Positions 9,250 to 17,945 of a stretch of 39,736 nt of DNA are shown here, one piece after another; positions within the stretch are counted from its first letter, which is position 1; each line of letters begins with the position of its first letter. The notes under the pieces were generated by a model that searched no databases, was not told where the DNA came from, and worked only from the letters and a program-made list of their open reading frames with translations. The position numbers and the translations under genes are program-made. The stretch spans positions 1 to 39,736 of the forward strand of contig JAHDQN010000067.1 in NCBI GenBank assembly GCA_018433775.1. Direction: 5' to 3'. The stretch comes from Deltaproteobacteria bacterium (GTDB taxonomy: Bacteria; Desulfobacterota; Desulfomonilia; UBA1062).

Positions 9250-10650
9250 TCAGCTCCGTTGTTTGGGAGAATCGGCTGCCTGCTCGCGATTCGCGCCACG
9301 GGCCAGCGAGGCAAAGATGCCCAGGCCGCACAGAAGGGAGAAGACGATGAATCCGATCCTCAGGCTCTTCATGAAGGCCGGATGGAGCTCGGGCGTGATA
9401 GCGTTGGCCCCGATGAAGAGGGCGAAGAGCATGAGCACGATCCCCATGCTCATGGCCTGCCCCGTGACCCGCATGGTGGAGATGAACCCGCCCGCAAGGC
9501 CGTACATCCTCCTGTCTACCGCGCCCATGACTGCATTGGTGTTGGGGGAAGAGAAAAACGCGAACCCCAGGCCGATGATCAGGAGGGGCACGAGTATCTG
9601 CACCGTGCCTGCCCTATCGGTGAGAAACACCAGCAGGAAGAGCCCCAGGCTGGTGACGGCCATGCCCACCGAGGCGAGCACCCGCGGCGCGATCCGGTCG
9701 GAGAGCCTGCCCGCCAGAGGGGAGAACAGGGTCATAACCAGAGGTTGGGATACCAGGATCAGGCCTGCCTGCTGGGGGCTCATGCCCTTGATGAACTGGA
9801 GGTAGAGGCTCATGAGGAAGGTGATGGCAAAGGTGGCGCTGTAATGGATGAAGGCGGCCAGATTCGACATGGCGAACTGGCGGTTCCGGGTGATCAGGCC
9901 GATGCTCAGCAGGGGATGCCGCGCCCTTTTTTCCCACGCGAGGAATACGAGCATGCCCGCGATCCCGGCGAGCACCAGTACCATCCCGGGTGCCTCCTGG
10001 ATGCGGGAGAACCCGTACATGAGGGCGACCAGAGAACCCGAGTAGACTACAGACCCGGGGATGTCGATGGCGCCGCCCTCGCCTCCCCGTTCCTCCCTCA
10101 CGCACAGGATCGTCAGGGCCAGGATCGTCAGGCCCAGGGGGACGACCGCCAGAAAGATGCTCTCCCACCCCAGATGCTCGGTCATGATCCCGCCCAGGAA
10201 CGGCCCCAGGGAGAGCCCCAGATAGACCGCAGCCACGTTGATTCCCAGCGCTCTTCCGCGTTCCTCCGGCGGATAGACCGAGGTGAGAATGGCCACCCCG
10301 GTGCCGAATATCATGGAGCTTCCGAGCCCCTGCATGACGCGAAACCCGATAACGAAGCCGGCTGAAGGGCTCAGGACGACGAGAAACGAGCCCAGGGTAA
10401 GGATCGCGACCCCCCAGGCAAAGACCAGCCTTCTCCCGTAGATGTCCGCCATCCTGCCGAAGGGCAGGAGAAAGACGGCCGATGCGAAGAGATAGGAGGT
10501 GGAGACCCAGTTGAGCATGAGGGCATCCATGGAGAACGCGTCTCCGATTGCGGGCAGCGCGATGTTGACCGAGGAACCCAAAAACGGCGTCAGGAACGAC
10601 GAGAGGGACGCCACCACGAGAACGATCGCTCTTCTGCTCGAAATTTCCAC
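9250..10650 (-). CDS. MFS multidrug-type exporter (DHA2/EmrB-like, 14 TM)
   Basis: The 466-aa product is an integral inner-membrane protein with about 14 hydrophobic segments. It carries the major facilitator signature between helices 2 and 3 (FGRMADIYGRRLVFAWG) and a drug/H+ antiporter motif C-like stretch (GLSLGPFLGGIMTEHLGWESIFL). This fits the 14-helix DHA2 group, which exports lipophilic drugs, dyes or metabolites using the proton gradient. The substrate cannot be read from sequence, and no adjacent periplasmic adaptor (EmrA-type) is present. The GTG start at 10650 has a CGGGAG ribosome binding site seven bases upstream. It lies 118 bp after the response-regulator gene and may follow it in the same transcript or use a weak promoter in that gap. 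Confidence 0.9.
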   Translation of the reverse strand: MEISSRRAIVLVVASLSSFLTPFLGSSVNIALPAIGDAFSMDALMLNWVSTSYLFASAVFLLPFGRMADIYGRRLVFAWGVAILTLGSFLVVLSPSAGFVIGFRVMQGLGSSMIFGTGVAILTSVYPPEERGRALGINVAAVYLGLSLGPFLGGIMTEHLGWESIFLAVVPLGLTILALTILCVREERGGEGGAIDIPGSVVYSGSLVALMYGFSRIQEAPGMVLVLAGIAGMLVFLAWEKRARHPLLSIGLITRNRQFAMSNLAAFIHYSATFAITFLMSLYLQFIKGMSPQQAGLILVSQPLVMTLFSPLAGRLSDRIAPRVLASVGMAVTSLGLFLLVFLTDRAGTVQILVPLLIIGLGFAFFSSPNTNAVMGAVDRRMYGLAGGFISTMRVTGQAMSMGIVLMLFALFIGANAITPELHPAFMKSLRIGFIVFSLLCGLGIFASLARGANREQAADSPKQRS

Positions 10651-10768
10651 TTATCGTCTCCCGGGTGTACGCCGATGGCCGGAAGTTCTGCAGAGCGGAT
10701 CGCGAGTGTATACAGGCTGCCGGCAAAAATCAACGAGGTTCCGGGGATCTGCCTTCGGGGATACTTCT

Positions 10769-12253
10769 CTAACCTTCACGGGCCCTCTTCCTGGTGAGGT
10801 TGTATTTTTCCGCCTTGAGATAGAAGGTCTTGTAGTTCAGCCCCGATTCCCGGGCCGCCTCGGCGATGACCCCCCGGTGCTTTTTCAGGAGGTGCTCGAA
10901 ATACCGGCGTTCGAACTGTTCGATGAGATTCTGCTTGATGGCGTGGTATCCGGCCCCTTCGCCTGCGTCCACCCAGATGGTGGGATCGTCCGCCACCTCC
11001 TCGGCCGGGCCCGTTGCCGCCTCGTGGAGGTCTTTCCCCAGATCCGGGAAGTGCTCGATCCGCTCGGAGCGGCAGGAGACCATGGCGCGCTGGACCACGT
11101 TCTCCATCTCCCGGACATTGCCGGGCCACGAATAGGCCAGGAGCTGATTCATGGCCTCCCGAGACACCCCCCTGACCGGGGAATTGAACTTTCCCCCGTG
11201 CTTTTCGATGAAGTGGCTCACCAGAAGCGAGATGTCGTCCTTGCGCTCCCTGAGCGGCGGGATGATGATGGGCAGGACACTGAGGCGATAGAAGAGGTCC
11301 TCGCGGAAGAGCTCCTTCTTGATCATGCTCTGAATGGGGCGGTTTGTGGCGCAGATAACCCGGAAATCCAGATCGATCTCCCGGTTGCTTCCCAGGCGGG
11401 TGATCTTGCCGTCCTCCAGGACGCGCAGGATCTTTGCCTGGAGGTCAAGCGGAATATCGCCGATCTCGTCCAGGAACAGGGTGCCGGTGTGTGCCTTCTC
11501 GAACTTTCCGATGCGCTGGGTGACGGCCCCGCTGAAGGCGCCCTTCTCGTGCCCGAAGAACTCCGACTCCAGGAGATTCTCCGGCACGGCCGCGCAGTTG
11601 ATGGTCACGAAGGGCTTCGACCTCCGGTCGCTGCGGGAATGGATGGACCGGGCCACGAGCTCCTTGCCCGTTCCGGTCTCCCCCAGGATGAGCACGGTGA
11701 GGCTGGTGTCGGCCGCGGTGATGATCTGGTCGTAGAGCTTCTGCATCTTCGCGTTCGAGCCCACGAGCTGATCCAGGCCTTCGGCATACTGGGAGATGCG
11801 CCCCTTGAGCTCGATGTTCTCGCGAAGGATCTCCTGCTGACGGATGATCTTGGTCAGCGACAGTTCCAGGGTGTTCATGTTGAAGGGCTTTTCCAGAAAA
11901 TCGCTGGCGCCGTATTTCATGGCCTCCACGGCCCCTGAGACCGACCCGAAGGCGGTGATGACCACCACATAGGTGGAGGGGTAGCGTTTCTGGATCTCCT
12001 TGAGCAGGGCGTATCCGTCCATCCGGGGCATCCGGATGTCCGTGATCACGATGTCCTGAGGCGTGACGCTCAACTTTTTCAGCGCATCCAGCCCGTCGCT
12101 GGCGGTTTCGATCACCAGATCGAGGCTCGAGGACAGAAGCGCGTCTTTGAGCTGCTCCAGGAATACCTGTTCGTCGTCGACGAGCAGGATCCTCTTCTTC
12201 CCCCAGCTGTCGCGGTCTCTTTCTTCCGACATGGACGGGTTGTCTTTTCTCAT
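10769..12253 (-). CDS. Sigma54-dependent response regulator (NtrC family)
   Basis: This is a three-domain activator of RpoN promoters of 494 aa. The receiver domain (about 20-140) has D26, D27 and phospho-acceptor D72 in VITDIRMP. The AAA+ domain has Walker A GETGTGKE (191-198), a GAFSGA loop (238-243) where most family members have GAFTGA, Walker B TLFLDEIGD, and RLSVLPIIIPPLRERK near the end. A Fis-type helix-turn-helix closes the protein (IAEAARESGLNYKTFYLKAEKY). The ATG overlaps the upstream kinase gene by four bases, so the two form a coupled two-component pair. Target genes are not identifiable, and I saw no convincing -24/-12 promoter in the window. Confidence 0.95.
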   Translation of the reverse strand: MRKDNPSMSEERDRDSWGKKRILLVDDEQVFLEQLKDALLSSSLDLVIETASDGLDALKKLSVTPQDIVITDIRMPRMDGYALLKEIQKRYPSTYVVVITAFGSVSGAVEAMKYGASDFLEKPFNMNTLELSLTKIIRQQEILRENIELKGRISQYAEGLDQLVGSNAKMQKLYDQIITAADTSLTVLILGETGTGKELVARSIHSRSDRRSKPFVTINCAAVPENLLESEFFGHEKGAFSGAVTQRIGKFEKAHTGTLFLDEIGDIPLDLQAKILRVLEDGKITRLGSNREIDLDFRVICATNRPIQSMIKKELFREDLFYRLSVLPIIIPPLRERKDDISLLVSHFIEKHGGKFNSPVRGVSREAMNQLLAYSWPGNVREMENVVQRAMVSCRSERIEHFPDLGKDLHEAATGPAEEVADDPTIWVDAGEGAGYHAIKQNLIEQFERRYFEHLLKKHRGVIAEAARESGLNYKTFYLKAEKYNLTRKRAREG

Positions 12254-14544
12254 TGCAGGTCCTCACCACTACCGGCGGCTGGGTTTTCGACCGCCGGCTG
12301 ATCCACGGGAACGAAAACAACAAAACAGGAGCCCTTGCCCGGACTGCTCGATACGGCGACCTCGCCGTGATGCATGTCCACGATCTTCCGCACGAGCGCC
12401 AGCCCGAGCCCGGTACCCCGGGCCTTCCTGGTAATGAACGGTTGAAAGATCTGCTGCATGTCGTGCTCTTCCATGCCGCATCCGGTATCCGCCACGCGGA
12501 TTTCCATGGCGTCCGAGACGAATTCATGGGCCCGGCCCTTGAAGACGCGGCCCGGAACCAGGGAGGTGGAGACCATGAGCGTCCCCCCCTCGGGCATGGC
12601 GTCCAGGGCATTGTCGATGAGGTTTTCGATGAGCTGCCGGATCTGGGTTCCATCCACCATGATCCGGTCGTGCACCTCATCGAATGAGGTTCTCACCTCG
12701 ACCCCCTGGTCCGCACACTGGTCGGCGCGGTTGAACAGGAGGCCTTCGATGATGTTGCTGATGCTGTAGCTCTTGAGGTTCGCCTTGCCCGAACGCGTCC
12801 ACTCGAGAATCTGGGTCACGAACTTCTCCAGGGTGTCGATGCCGCTCGTCACCCCCTGGAGGATCTTCATCTGCCGCTCCTCCAGGGGGCGGGAGTTGCA
12901 GAGAAGCTCCATCCCGGTCTTGATCTTCTGGAGCGGGTTTCTCACCTCATGGGCGACGTGGGCCGACATCTCTCCCAGGGCCGCCATCTTCCGGGCCTGC
13001 TCCAGCTCCCGCTCCATGCTCTTCTTCTCCGTGATGTCCATGATGGAGACGATGCTCTGCCTGGTCCCCGGGATCAGGCCGATGGTGAGGAAGGCGTCCC
13101 TGACCCTGCCCGATTTGTCCACGGCCCTGAACTCGTATTCGGAGGGTATGCCCTTCTTCCCTTCCCTGCGGGCCCTGTGATAGCCTACCATGCGCTCCCG
13201 GTCGTCGGGATGGACGATCTTCGTGAAGGGAACCTTGCCCTCGATCTCCTCACGGCTGAAGCCCGTGAGCCTTTCGAACTGCCGGTTGACCAGGGAGACG
13301 ATGCGGTTCTCTTCCAGGAGCATGATGGCCGTGCCGGTGTGCTCCACGGTGGCCCGGTACTTGGTTTCCGAGGCACGCAGGGCCTTCTGCTGCATGCGCC
13401 TCTGCGTGATGTCGCGGATGATGTTCTGCGTGGCGGGCCGCTTTTCGAACCGGATGATGGAAGGGGAGATCTCGAAGGCCCGCCACGAGCCGTCCTTGGA
13501 CCGCAGGGCGATCTCGTACTCCTCGGGCACCGCGTCGCCTCTGATTCTCTTATCGTACCGCGACTCGATGAGCTCCGCGAGCTCGGGCCTCACCAGGTCG
13601 CGAAACCCCATGGAGCTCAGCTCCTCGCTGGTGTAGCCCATGAGCTCACGGAATCGCGGATTGGTGTACTTGAAGAAATGGTCCTGGTAGACGAAAATGC
13701 CGTCCTTGGCATTCTCCACCAGAATCCGGTATTTTTCCTCGGAGGCCTTGAGCCTCTCCTGCACCTCCTGCAATGGCCTCAGGTCGCGGAAGATGCTGAT
13801 GCCCGCAATGGGTCTGCCCGCCTGATAGACATAGGAGGCCGAGATCGAGATGGGGATGAGCGCCCCGCCCTTGACATAGAGCGTGGTCTCCTCCGCGACC
13901 AGCCGGTAGGGCTTCTCCTGGGTGCCCTGATCCAGCAGCGAGAGGATCCGCCGGCGCTCGCCCCTGCCCATGAAATCGTCGATATTGATCTTGCGCGAGA
14001 GCATCTCCGCAGCCGAGTATCCGGTGATCTCCTCAGCCGCCTTGTTGAATATCAGCGCATTTCCCATGAGATCCGATGCGATGATCGCATCGCTGGAGTT
14101 CTCAATGAGCCCTTTGAGAAATTCATTATACGAGGTGAGATATTCCTCCATCTGCCTGCGCTCGGTGATGTCCCGCGCGATGTTCAGGGTTGCCGGCTCA
14201 CCGCCCAGCAGAATGACCGAAGGGGAAAGGGATATGATCCGGCTCTGAGACCGCCGTGTGACAAAGGCCACCTCGTACCGGGAGGGAACGTCGTCTCCCC
14301 GGAGCCGGTGCGCATAGCGCTGCTCCACCATCTCCAGGGAATCCGGGTGGACCACGTCGTGCCAGCTCATACCCTCCAGCTCTCCGGCACTGTAGCCCAG
14401 CATCTTTTCAAAGGCGGGATTCACATAGAAAAACTGGCTGCCCTGATAGACAAAGATCCCGTCACCGGCCTTTTCCACCATGGTCTGGAATATGGCCTTG
14501 CTGATCCGTTTCGCGCTGGTCTGTGATGTGCCCCGGGAGCCCAT
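12250..14544 (-). CDS. Soluble multi-PAS sensor histidine kinase (NtrB/AtoS type)
   Basis: The 764-aa kinase has no membrane segment, so it should sense a cytoplasmic signal. Four PAS domains are stacked (roughly 22-130, 137-260, 270-385 and 390-505). They are followed by HisKA with H532 in SAHVAHEVRNPLQKIKTGME and a HATPase domain with N-box ENLIDNALDAM, G1 VADTGCGM and G2 GTGLGLALVRK. PAS1 and PAS3 are clearly related copies (DGIFVYQ, DxVxPE/DSxE, SRYEV/EEYEI, ATxNIxRDIT), suggesting internal duplication. The ATG at 14544 follows AAGGAG with only a short spacer. Its stop overlaps the response-regulator start (ATGA), and the pair is almost certainly cognate. The ligand or cofactor is unknown. 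Confidence 0.95.
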   Translation of the reverse strand: MGSRGTSQTSAKRISKAIFQTMVEKAGDGIFVYQGSQFFYVNPAFEKMLGYSAGELEGMSWHDVVHPDSLEMVEQRYAHRLRGDDVPSRYEVAFVTRRSQSRIISLSPSVILLGGEPATLNIARDITERRQMEEYLTSYNEFLKGLIENSSDAIIASDLMGNALIFNKAAEEITGYSAAEMLSRKINIDDFMGRGERRRILSLLDQGTQEKPYRLVAEETTLYVKGGALIPISISASYVYQAGRPIAGISIFRDLRPLQEVQERLKASEEKYRILVENAKDGIFVYQDHFFKYTNPRFRELMGYTSEELSSMGFRDLVRPELAELIESRYDKRIRGDAVPEEYEIALRSKDGSWRAFEISPSIIRFEKRPATQNIIRDITQRRMQQKALRASETKYRATVEHTGTAIMLLEENRIVSLVNRQFERLTGFSREEIEGKVPFTKIVHPDDRERMVGYHRARREGKKGIPSEYEFRAVDKSGRVRDAFLTIGLIPGTRQSIVSIMDITEKKSMERELEQARKMAALGEMSAHVAHEVRNPLQKIKTGMELLCNSRPLEERQMKILQGVTSGIDTLEKFVTQILEWTRSGKANLKSYSISNIIEGLLFNRADQCADQGVEVRTSFDEVHDRIMVDGTQIRQLIENLIDNALDAMPEGGTLMVSTSLVPGRVFKGRAHEFVSDAMEIRVADTGCGMEEHDMQQIFQPFITRKARGTGLGLALVRKIVDMHHGEVAVSSSPGKGSCFVVFVPVDQPAVENPAAGSGEDLQ

Positions 14545-14555
14545 ATCTCCTTGTA

Positions 14556-14584
14556 AAGATACACAATGAGTTACCTTGTATCAA
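14556..14584 (-). promoter_or_regulatory. Candidate promoter for the PAS kinase operon
   Basis: On the minus strand TTGATA (14584-14579, 5/6 match) and TATCTT (14561-14556, 4/6) are separated by 17 bp, just upstream of the kinase SD and ATG. The predicted start would fall at or within the SD, leaving almost no leader. That weakens the call or implies a slightly different start. Confidence 0.35.
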
Positions 14585-14757
14585 CAAAAAAACCCGTTTT
14601 TCAGGTCTTTACCGTATACTAGGCTGTTTTGCTGCGAAAATGGAGGCGCTGTTTCCTTGGCCGGGGATGCAGGATCGGAAGGGTTCGCCCCCGCCTCTCA
14701 CCGGAGGACGGCACACACTGTTCTTCTCCCGTGCAATGCAGCTAAGACAGAGGGGAA

Positions 14758-15276
14758 TCAGGCCTTGAACTTTCCGAAATCTTCCGGGCTCATCTTCTCC
14801 AGGATCTCCTTGAGCTTTTCCTGGTCCTGTTCAAAGCCTACGATGACCTTGCCGCCCGTCTCCTTGTTGGTCTCCACCCGGATTGCGTCTTTCACCACGT
14901 GATCCGCCACGAATATGGCGCAATCGAGCCTCAAGGCGATGGCGATGGCGTCGGAAGGCCTGGCATCGACCGTGACCTTGTTCCCATTATCGTCCAGGGT
15001 GATCAGGGCATAGAAGACATTGTCCCGGATATCCACCACCTCGATCTTTTCAACCTGCACCCCGAGTGTTTCTATCACGGACTTGAAGAGGTCATGAGTC
15101 ATGGGCCGGGAATAGCGGATGCCCTCGAGCGACGCGGCGATGGCGCTCGCCTCCATGATACCGATCCAGATGGGGAGCACGAACTTGCCTTCGGTATCCC
15201 GCAGGACAACGATGGGGGCATTGTTGGTGGGGTCCAGGGCTATTCCGGCGACCTTCATCTCCACGAAACCTGGCAT
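14758..15276 (-). CDS. Bifunctional nuclease family protein (DUF151)
   Basis: The 172-aa product matches the BFN/DUF151 family: an N-terminal strand region FVEMKVAGIALDPTNNAPIVVLRD, then LPIWIGIMEASAIAASLEGI, RPMTHDLFKSVIETLG and VDARPSDAIAIALRLDCAIFVAD. Plant members have been described as nucleases with combined DNase and RNase activity; the bacterial role is poorly known. The start at 15276 is supported by a strong AGGAGGA site. An upstream start that adds 14 residues is less likely. It follows the ECF-type ATPase gene after 132 bp in the same direction, so it may be the last gene of the mtaB block. Confidence 0.88.
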   Translation of the reverse strand: MPGFVEMKVAGIALDPTNNAPIVVLRDTEGKFVLPIWIGIMEASAIAASLEGIRYSRPMTHDLFKSVIETLGVQVEKIEVVDIRDNVFYALITLDDNGNKVTVDARPSDAIAIALRLDCAIFVADHVVKDAIRVETNKETGGKVIVGFEQDQEKLKEILEKMSPEDFGKFKA

Positions 15277-15408
15277 GGCTCTTCCTCCTATAGAATACAT
15301 TAAGACCGCATCATCCATTAGTCAATACGCAACAGCCTTAAGCAGGCGTGAGGATTCCCGGGTTCAGAACCGAGTATCCCCGCTTGATGGAAGAGGAAAC
15401 GGCTCGGG

Positions 15409-16248
15409 CTATCCCGTCCGCCTCAGCAGCCCGATGAGCTGCTCCACGTCGAACACCGTGAAGGGAAGGTTCACGCCCTCCTCTGCCAGCCAGTTCTGGA
15501 CGCGCAGCACCAGGGGCGGCACGATGCCCGCGGACGTGAACGCATCCAGGCGGCATCTAAGCTGATCCTTCCGGATATCCGCGACCAACCGGGCTTCAGA
15601 GAGCACGATGCACCGGTCCACGATCCCCAGAAAGTCCTCCAGGTTATGGGTGACCAGGATGATGGTCACGTCCTTCAGGCCCGCGATGAGCCGGGTGAGC
15701 TCCCTCCTCCCCGATGCGTCCATCCCGGCCGTGGGCTCGTCGAGGATCAGCACTTCGGGCGAGGAGAGAAGGGCCGAGGCCAGGGCGAGCTTCCTTTTCT
15801 CGCCCGAACTCAGGCAAAAGGGAGAGACCTGCCCGAGCACGCCGATATCCAGCTGGAACCTTCCGGCCACCCCCCGCGCCCGGCGTTCGATCTCTTCCTC
15901 ATCGAGATCGAAGAAGTTCCTCAGGGAAAAGGTGAGCTCGTCATACGCGGTTTCATGGAAGAACTGGTGCTCCGGGAACTGAAACAGGACCCCGATGCGC
16001 CTCCGGACGGAAGTGAGCTTTCTCGCCTTGGACAGGGACAGGACACTCTCCCCGTCATAGAGGATATCGCCCTGAACCGGGAGGATCAGCGCATCGATGA
16101 GCTGGATCAGCGTGGTCTTGCCCGAACCGGCCGGACCGATCACCGCGACCTTCTCTCCCTGGTCCAGCGTGAAGTCCACATCGCGCAGTGCCCATCCGGA
16201 GCCGGGAACATCATAGCGGTACGAGACATTGCGGCATTCGATCTTCAT
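15409..16248 (-). CDS. ABC transporter ATP-binding protein, ECF (EcfA/CbiO) type
   Basis: The 279-aa ATPase has Walker A GPAGSGKTT, a Q-loop FQFPEHQFF typical of energy-coupling-factor ATPases, signature LSSGEKRKLA, Walker B VLILDEPTAGMD and switch VTHNLED. ECF transporters use such ATPases with a transmembrane EcfT and a substrate-binding S component to take up vitamins, cobalt or nickel. Neither partner is nearby: the gene is embedded between PolX and the bifunctional nuclease. About 65 C-terminal residues follow the ATPase core. The ATG at 16248 overlaps the PolX stop by four bases, so co-expression is likely. It may serve a transporter encoded elsewhere, or have another role. Confidence 0.88.
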   Translation of the reverse strand: MKIECRNVSYRYDVPGSGWALRDVDFTLDQGEKVAVIGPAGSGKTTLIQLIDALILPVQGDILYDGESVLSLSKARKLTSVRRRIGVLFQFPEHQFFHETAYDELTFSLRNFFDLDEEEIERRARGVAGRFQLDIGVLGQVSPFCLSSGEKRKLALASALLSSPEVLILDEPTAGMDASGRRELTRLIAGLKDVTIILVTHNLEDFLGIVDRCIVLSEARLVADIRKDQLRCRLDAFTSAGIVPPLVLRVQNWLAEEGVNLPFTVFDVEQLIGLLRRTG

Positions 16249-17945
16249 GCTTTTCCGAACCATTTCCTCATATCCCGGGCGTCCCGGGTATTCAGGCACG
16301 ACTCTTTCGTCACGAAGCCCTTCCGGGCGATCATGACCCCGTATGCCATATCGTCGAGGCCGGCCACCGAGTGGGCGTCGGGTCCGATGGCGATGACCCC
16401 GCCCCGGCTCACGAATGGCTCCATGAGTCTCCAGTCGAGATCGAGCCGCACCGGATGTGCGTTGAGCTCCACTGCCACCCGGTTCAGGAGAGCCTCTTCC
16501 AGAACCGCGTCCATATCCACCGCATAGGGCTCCCGCGAGAGGAGGAGCCTGCCCGTGGGGTGGGCGAGGATGGTCGTGAAGGGGTTGCGCAGGGCCTTGA
16601 CGATCCTCCTGGTCATTCTGCGGCGATCCATGTCCATGTGCGAGTGGATGCTGGCGATGACGAAATCGAATTTTTCGAGCACCTCGGGCGGATAGTCCAG
16701 GGAACCATCGGCGAGGATGTCGGACTCGATGCCCCTGAAGATGGTGATGTCGCCGAGTTCTTCCTCAAGGGCATCGATCTCCCGGTGCTGCCGCGTTACG
16801 GCCTCTTCACTCAGCCCGCCCGCGTAGTGCGCGCTCCGGCTGTGATCCGAGATGCCGATCCACTGGTATCCCCGCTCCCGGGCACCGCGAACCATCGCCG
16901 CCAGGGACGAGACGCCGTCGCTCATCTCGGTGTGGTTGTGGATCGTGCCCCGGATATCCGTGGAACCGAGCAGCTCGGGCACGGTGTGCGCCCGGGCCCG
17001 GGCCATCTCCGAATCCCTGCCCTCGCGCACCTCCGGGGGAAGATACTGCAGATCCAGGAGGCGATAGATGTCCTCCTCGCGCTCGATTCTCACTTCACTG
17101 CCCTTGAGGGTGATGCCGCCCTCGATCCCCACCCGCATCCTTGATGCATGATCCCTGAGTGCGGCGAGGTGGGCATCGGAGCCCGTGGTGGTCAGGAGAC
17201 TTACGGCCCAGTCCTCAGGGGGCACCAGGCCCACCGCCACCGGGGGTGTTCCCGTCCCGGCCGGCAGCTCCAGGGTGTCTCCCTTGAGCTCGCACCCAGG
17301 CTCGTCCAGGGCGCTCCGGAGAGCTTCGCCGTCCCGTTCCGAGCCCTCCACCAGGATCTCGACCTGCTCGATGATCTCCGAGAGCCTCCGGCACGCCCCG
17401 GTGACCTCTGCCTTCAATCCCTGAGCGGCAAGCCGGGAGAGCACCTCGTCCGCCCGGACCAGACCGTCGCTCAGGAGATACTTGCCCCGATAGCTCATCA
17501 CCCGTTCCAGCAACCGGGGCAGGCTTTGGACAAACTTCCCGGGGAATGCCCTCAAGCCGGCGAGCCTTCCCTGCTGCGCCGCTTCCATCAGGTCGTCCAC
17601 GGTCTCCACCCCGAGCCGGCCGTGCAGTATCCTGACCCTCTTGAGCCCGATCCCGGGCACCTTGAGAAGCTCGTCGAGCCCCCTGGGCAGTCCGGCCCGG
17701 AGCTCTTCCAGGGCGGAAAAATCGCGGTCTCTCACCCACGCCTCGATGGTCGAAGCAATGCCTTTGCCCACACCGGGGACCCTCGACAGCCCGCCCTCTT
17801 CCAACACCTCGCTCACCGGGACGGGGAGCTCCAGGATCGACCGGGCCGCCCTGCGGTACGCCTGGATCTTGAAGGAGTTCTCGTCCAGGTACTCGAGCGC
17901 ACTGGCCGTCTCCAGCAGGTATCGGACAACGAGCAGATTATCCAA
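16245..17945 (-). CDS. PolX-family protein: degenerate polymerase domain with intact PHP domain
   Basis: The 566-aa product has the layout of bacterial DNA polymerase X: two helix-hairpin-helix elements (VPGVGKGIA near 56 and VPGIGLKRV near 96), a nucleotidyltransferase-like domain (about 150-310) and a C-terminal PHP phosphoesterase (about 330-566). In the polymerase domain the usual GS-x-RRG-x-E-x2-GDxD motif reads GACRRLSEIIEQVE, so the catalytic Asp pair is Q194 and E196. The third Asp (VDLR motif) is A237. In contrast the PHP metal ligands look complete: IHNHTEMSDG, GISDHSRS, GIESDI, ASIHSHM, AHPTGR and GPDAHS. It is likely a polymerase-dead, PHP-active DNA or phosphate processing enzyme. 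The start is TTG at 17945 with GGAGG four bases upstream, overlapping the mtaB stop by 8 bp. Confidence 0.9.
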   Translation of the reverse strand: MDNLLVVRYLLETASALEYLDENSFKIQAYRRAARSILELPVPVSEVLEEGGLSRVPGVGKGIASTIEAWVRDRDFSALEELRAGLPRGLDELLKVPGIGLKRVRILHGRLGVETVDDLMEAAQQGRLAGLRAFPGKFVQSLPRLLERVMSYRGKYLLSDGLVRADEVLSRLAAQGLKAEVTGACRRLSEIIEQVEILVEGSERDGEALRSALDEPGCELKGDTLELPAGTGTPPVAVGLVPPEDWAVSLLTTTGSDAHLAALRDHASRMRVGIEGGITLKGSEVRIEREEDIYRLLDLQYLPPEVREGRDSEMARARAHTVPELLGSTDIRGTIHNHTEMSDGVSSLAAMVRGARERGYQWIGISDHSRSAHYAGGLSEEAVTRQHREIDALEEELGDITIFRGIESDILADGSLDYPPEVLEKFDFVIASIHSHMDMDRRRMTRRIVKALRNPFTTILAHPTGRLLLSREPYAVDMDAVLEEALLNRVAVELNAHPVRLDLDWRLMEPFVSRGGVIAIGPDAHSVAGLDDMAYGVMIARKGFVTKESCLNTRDARDMRKWFGKA

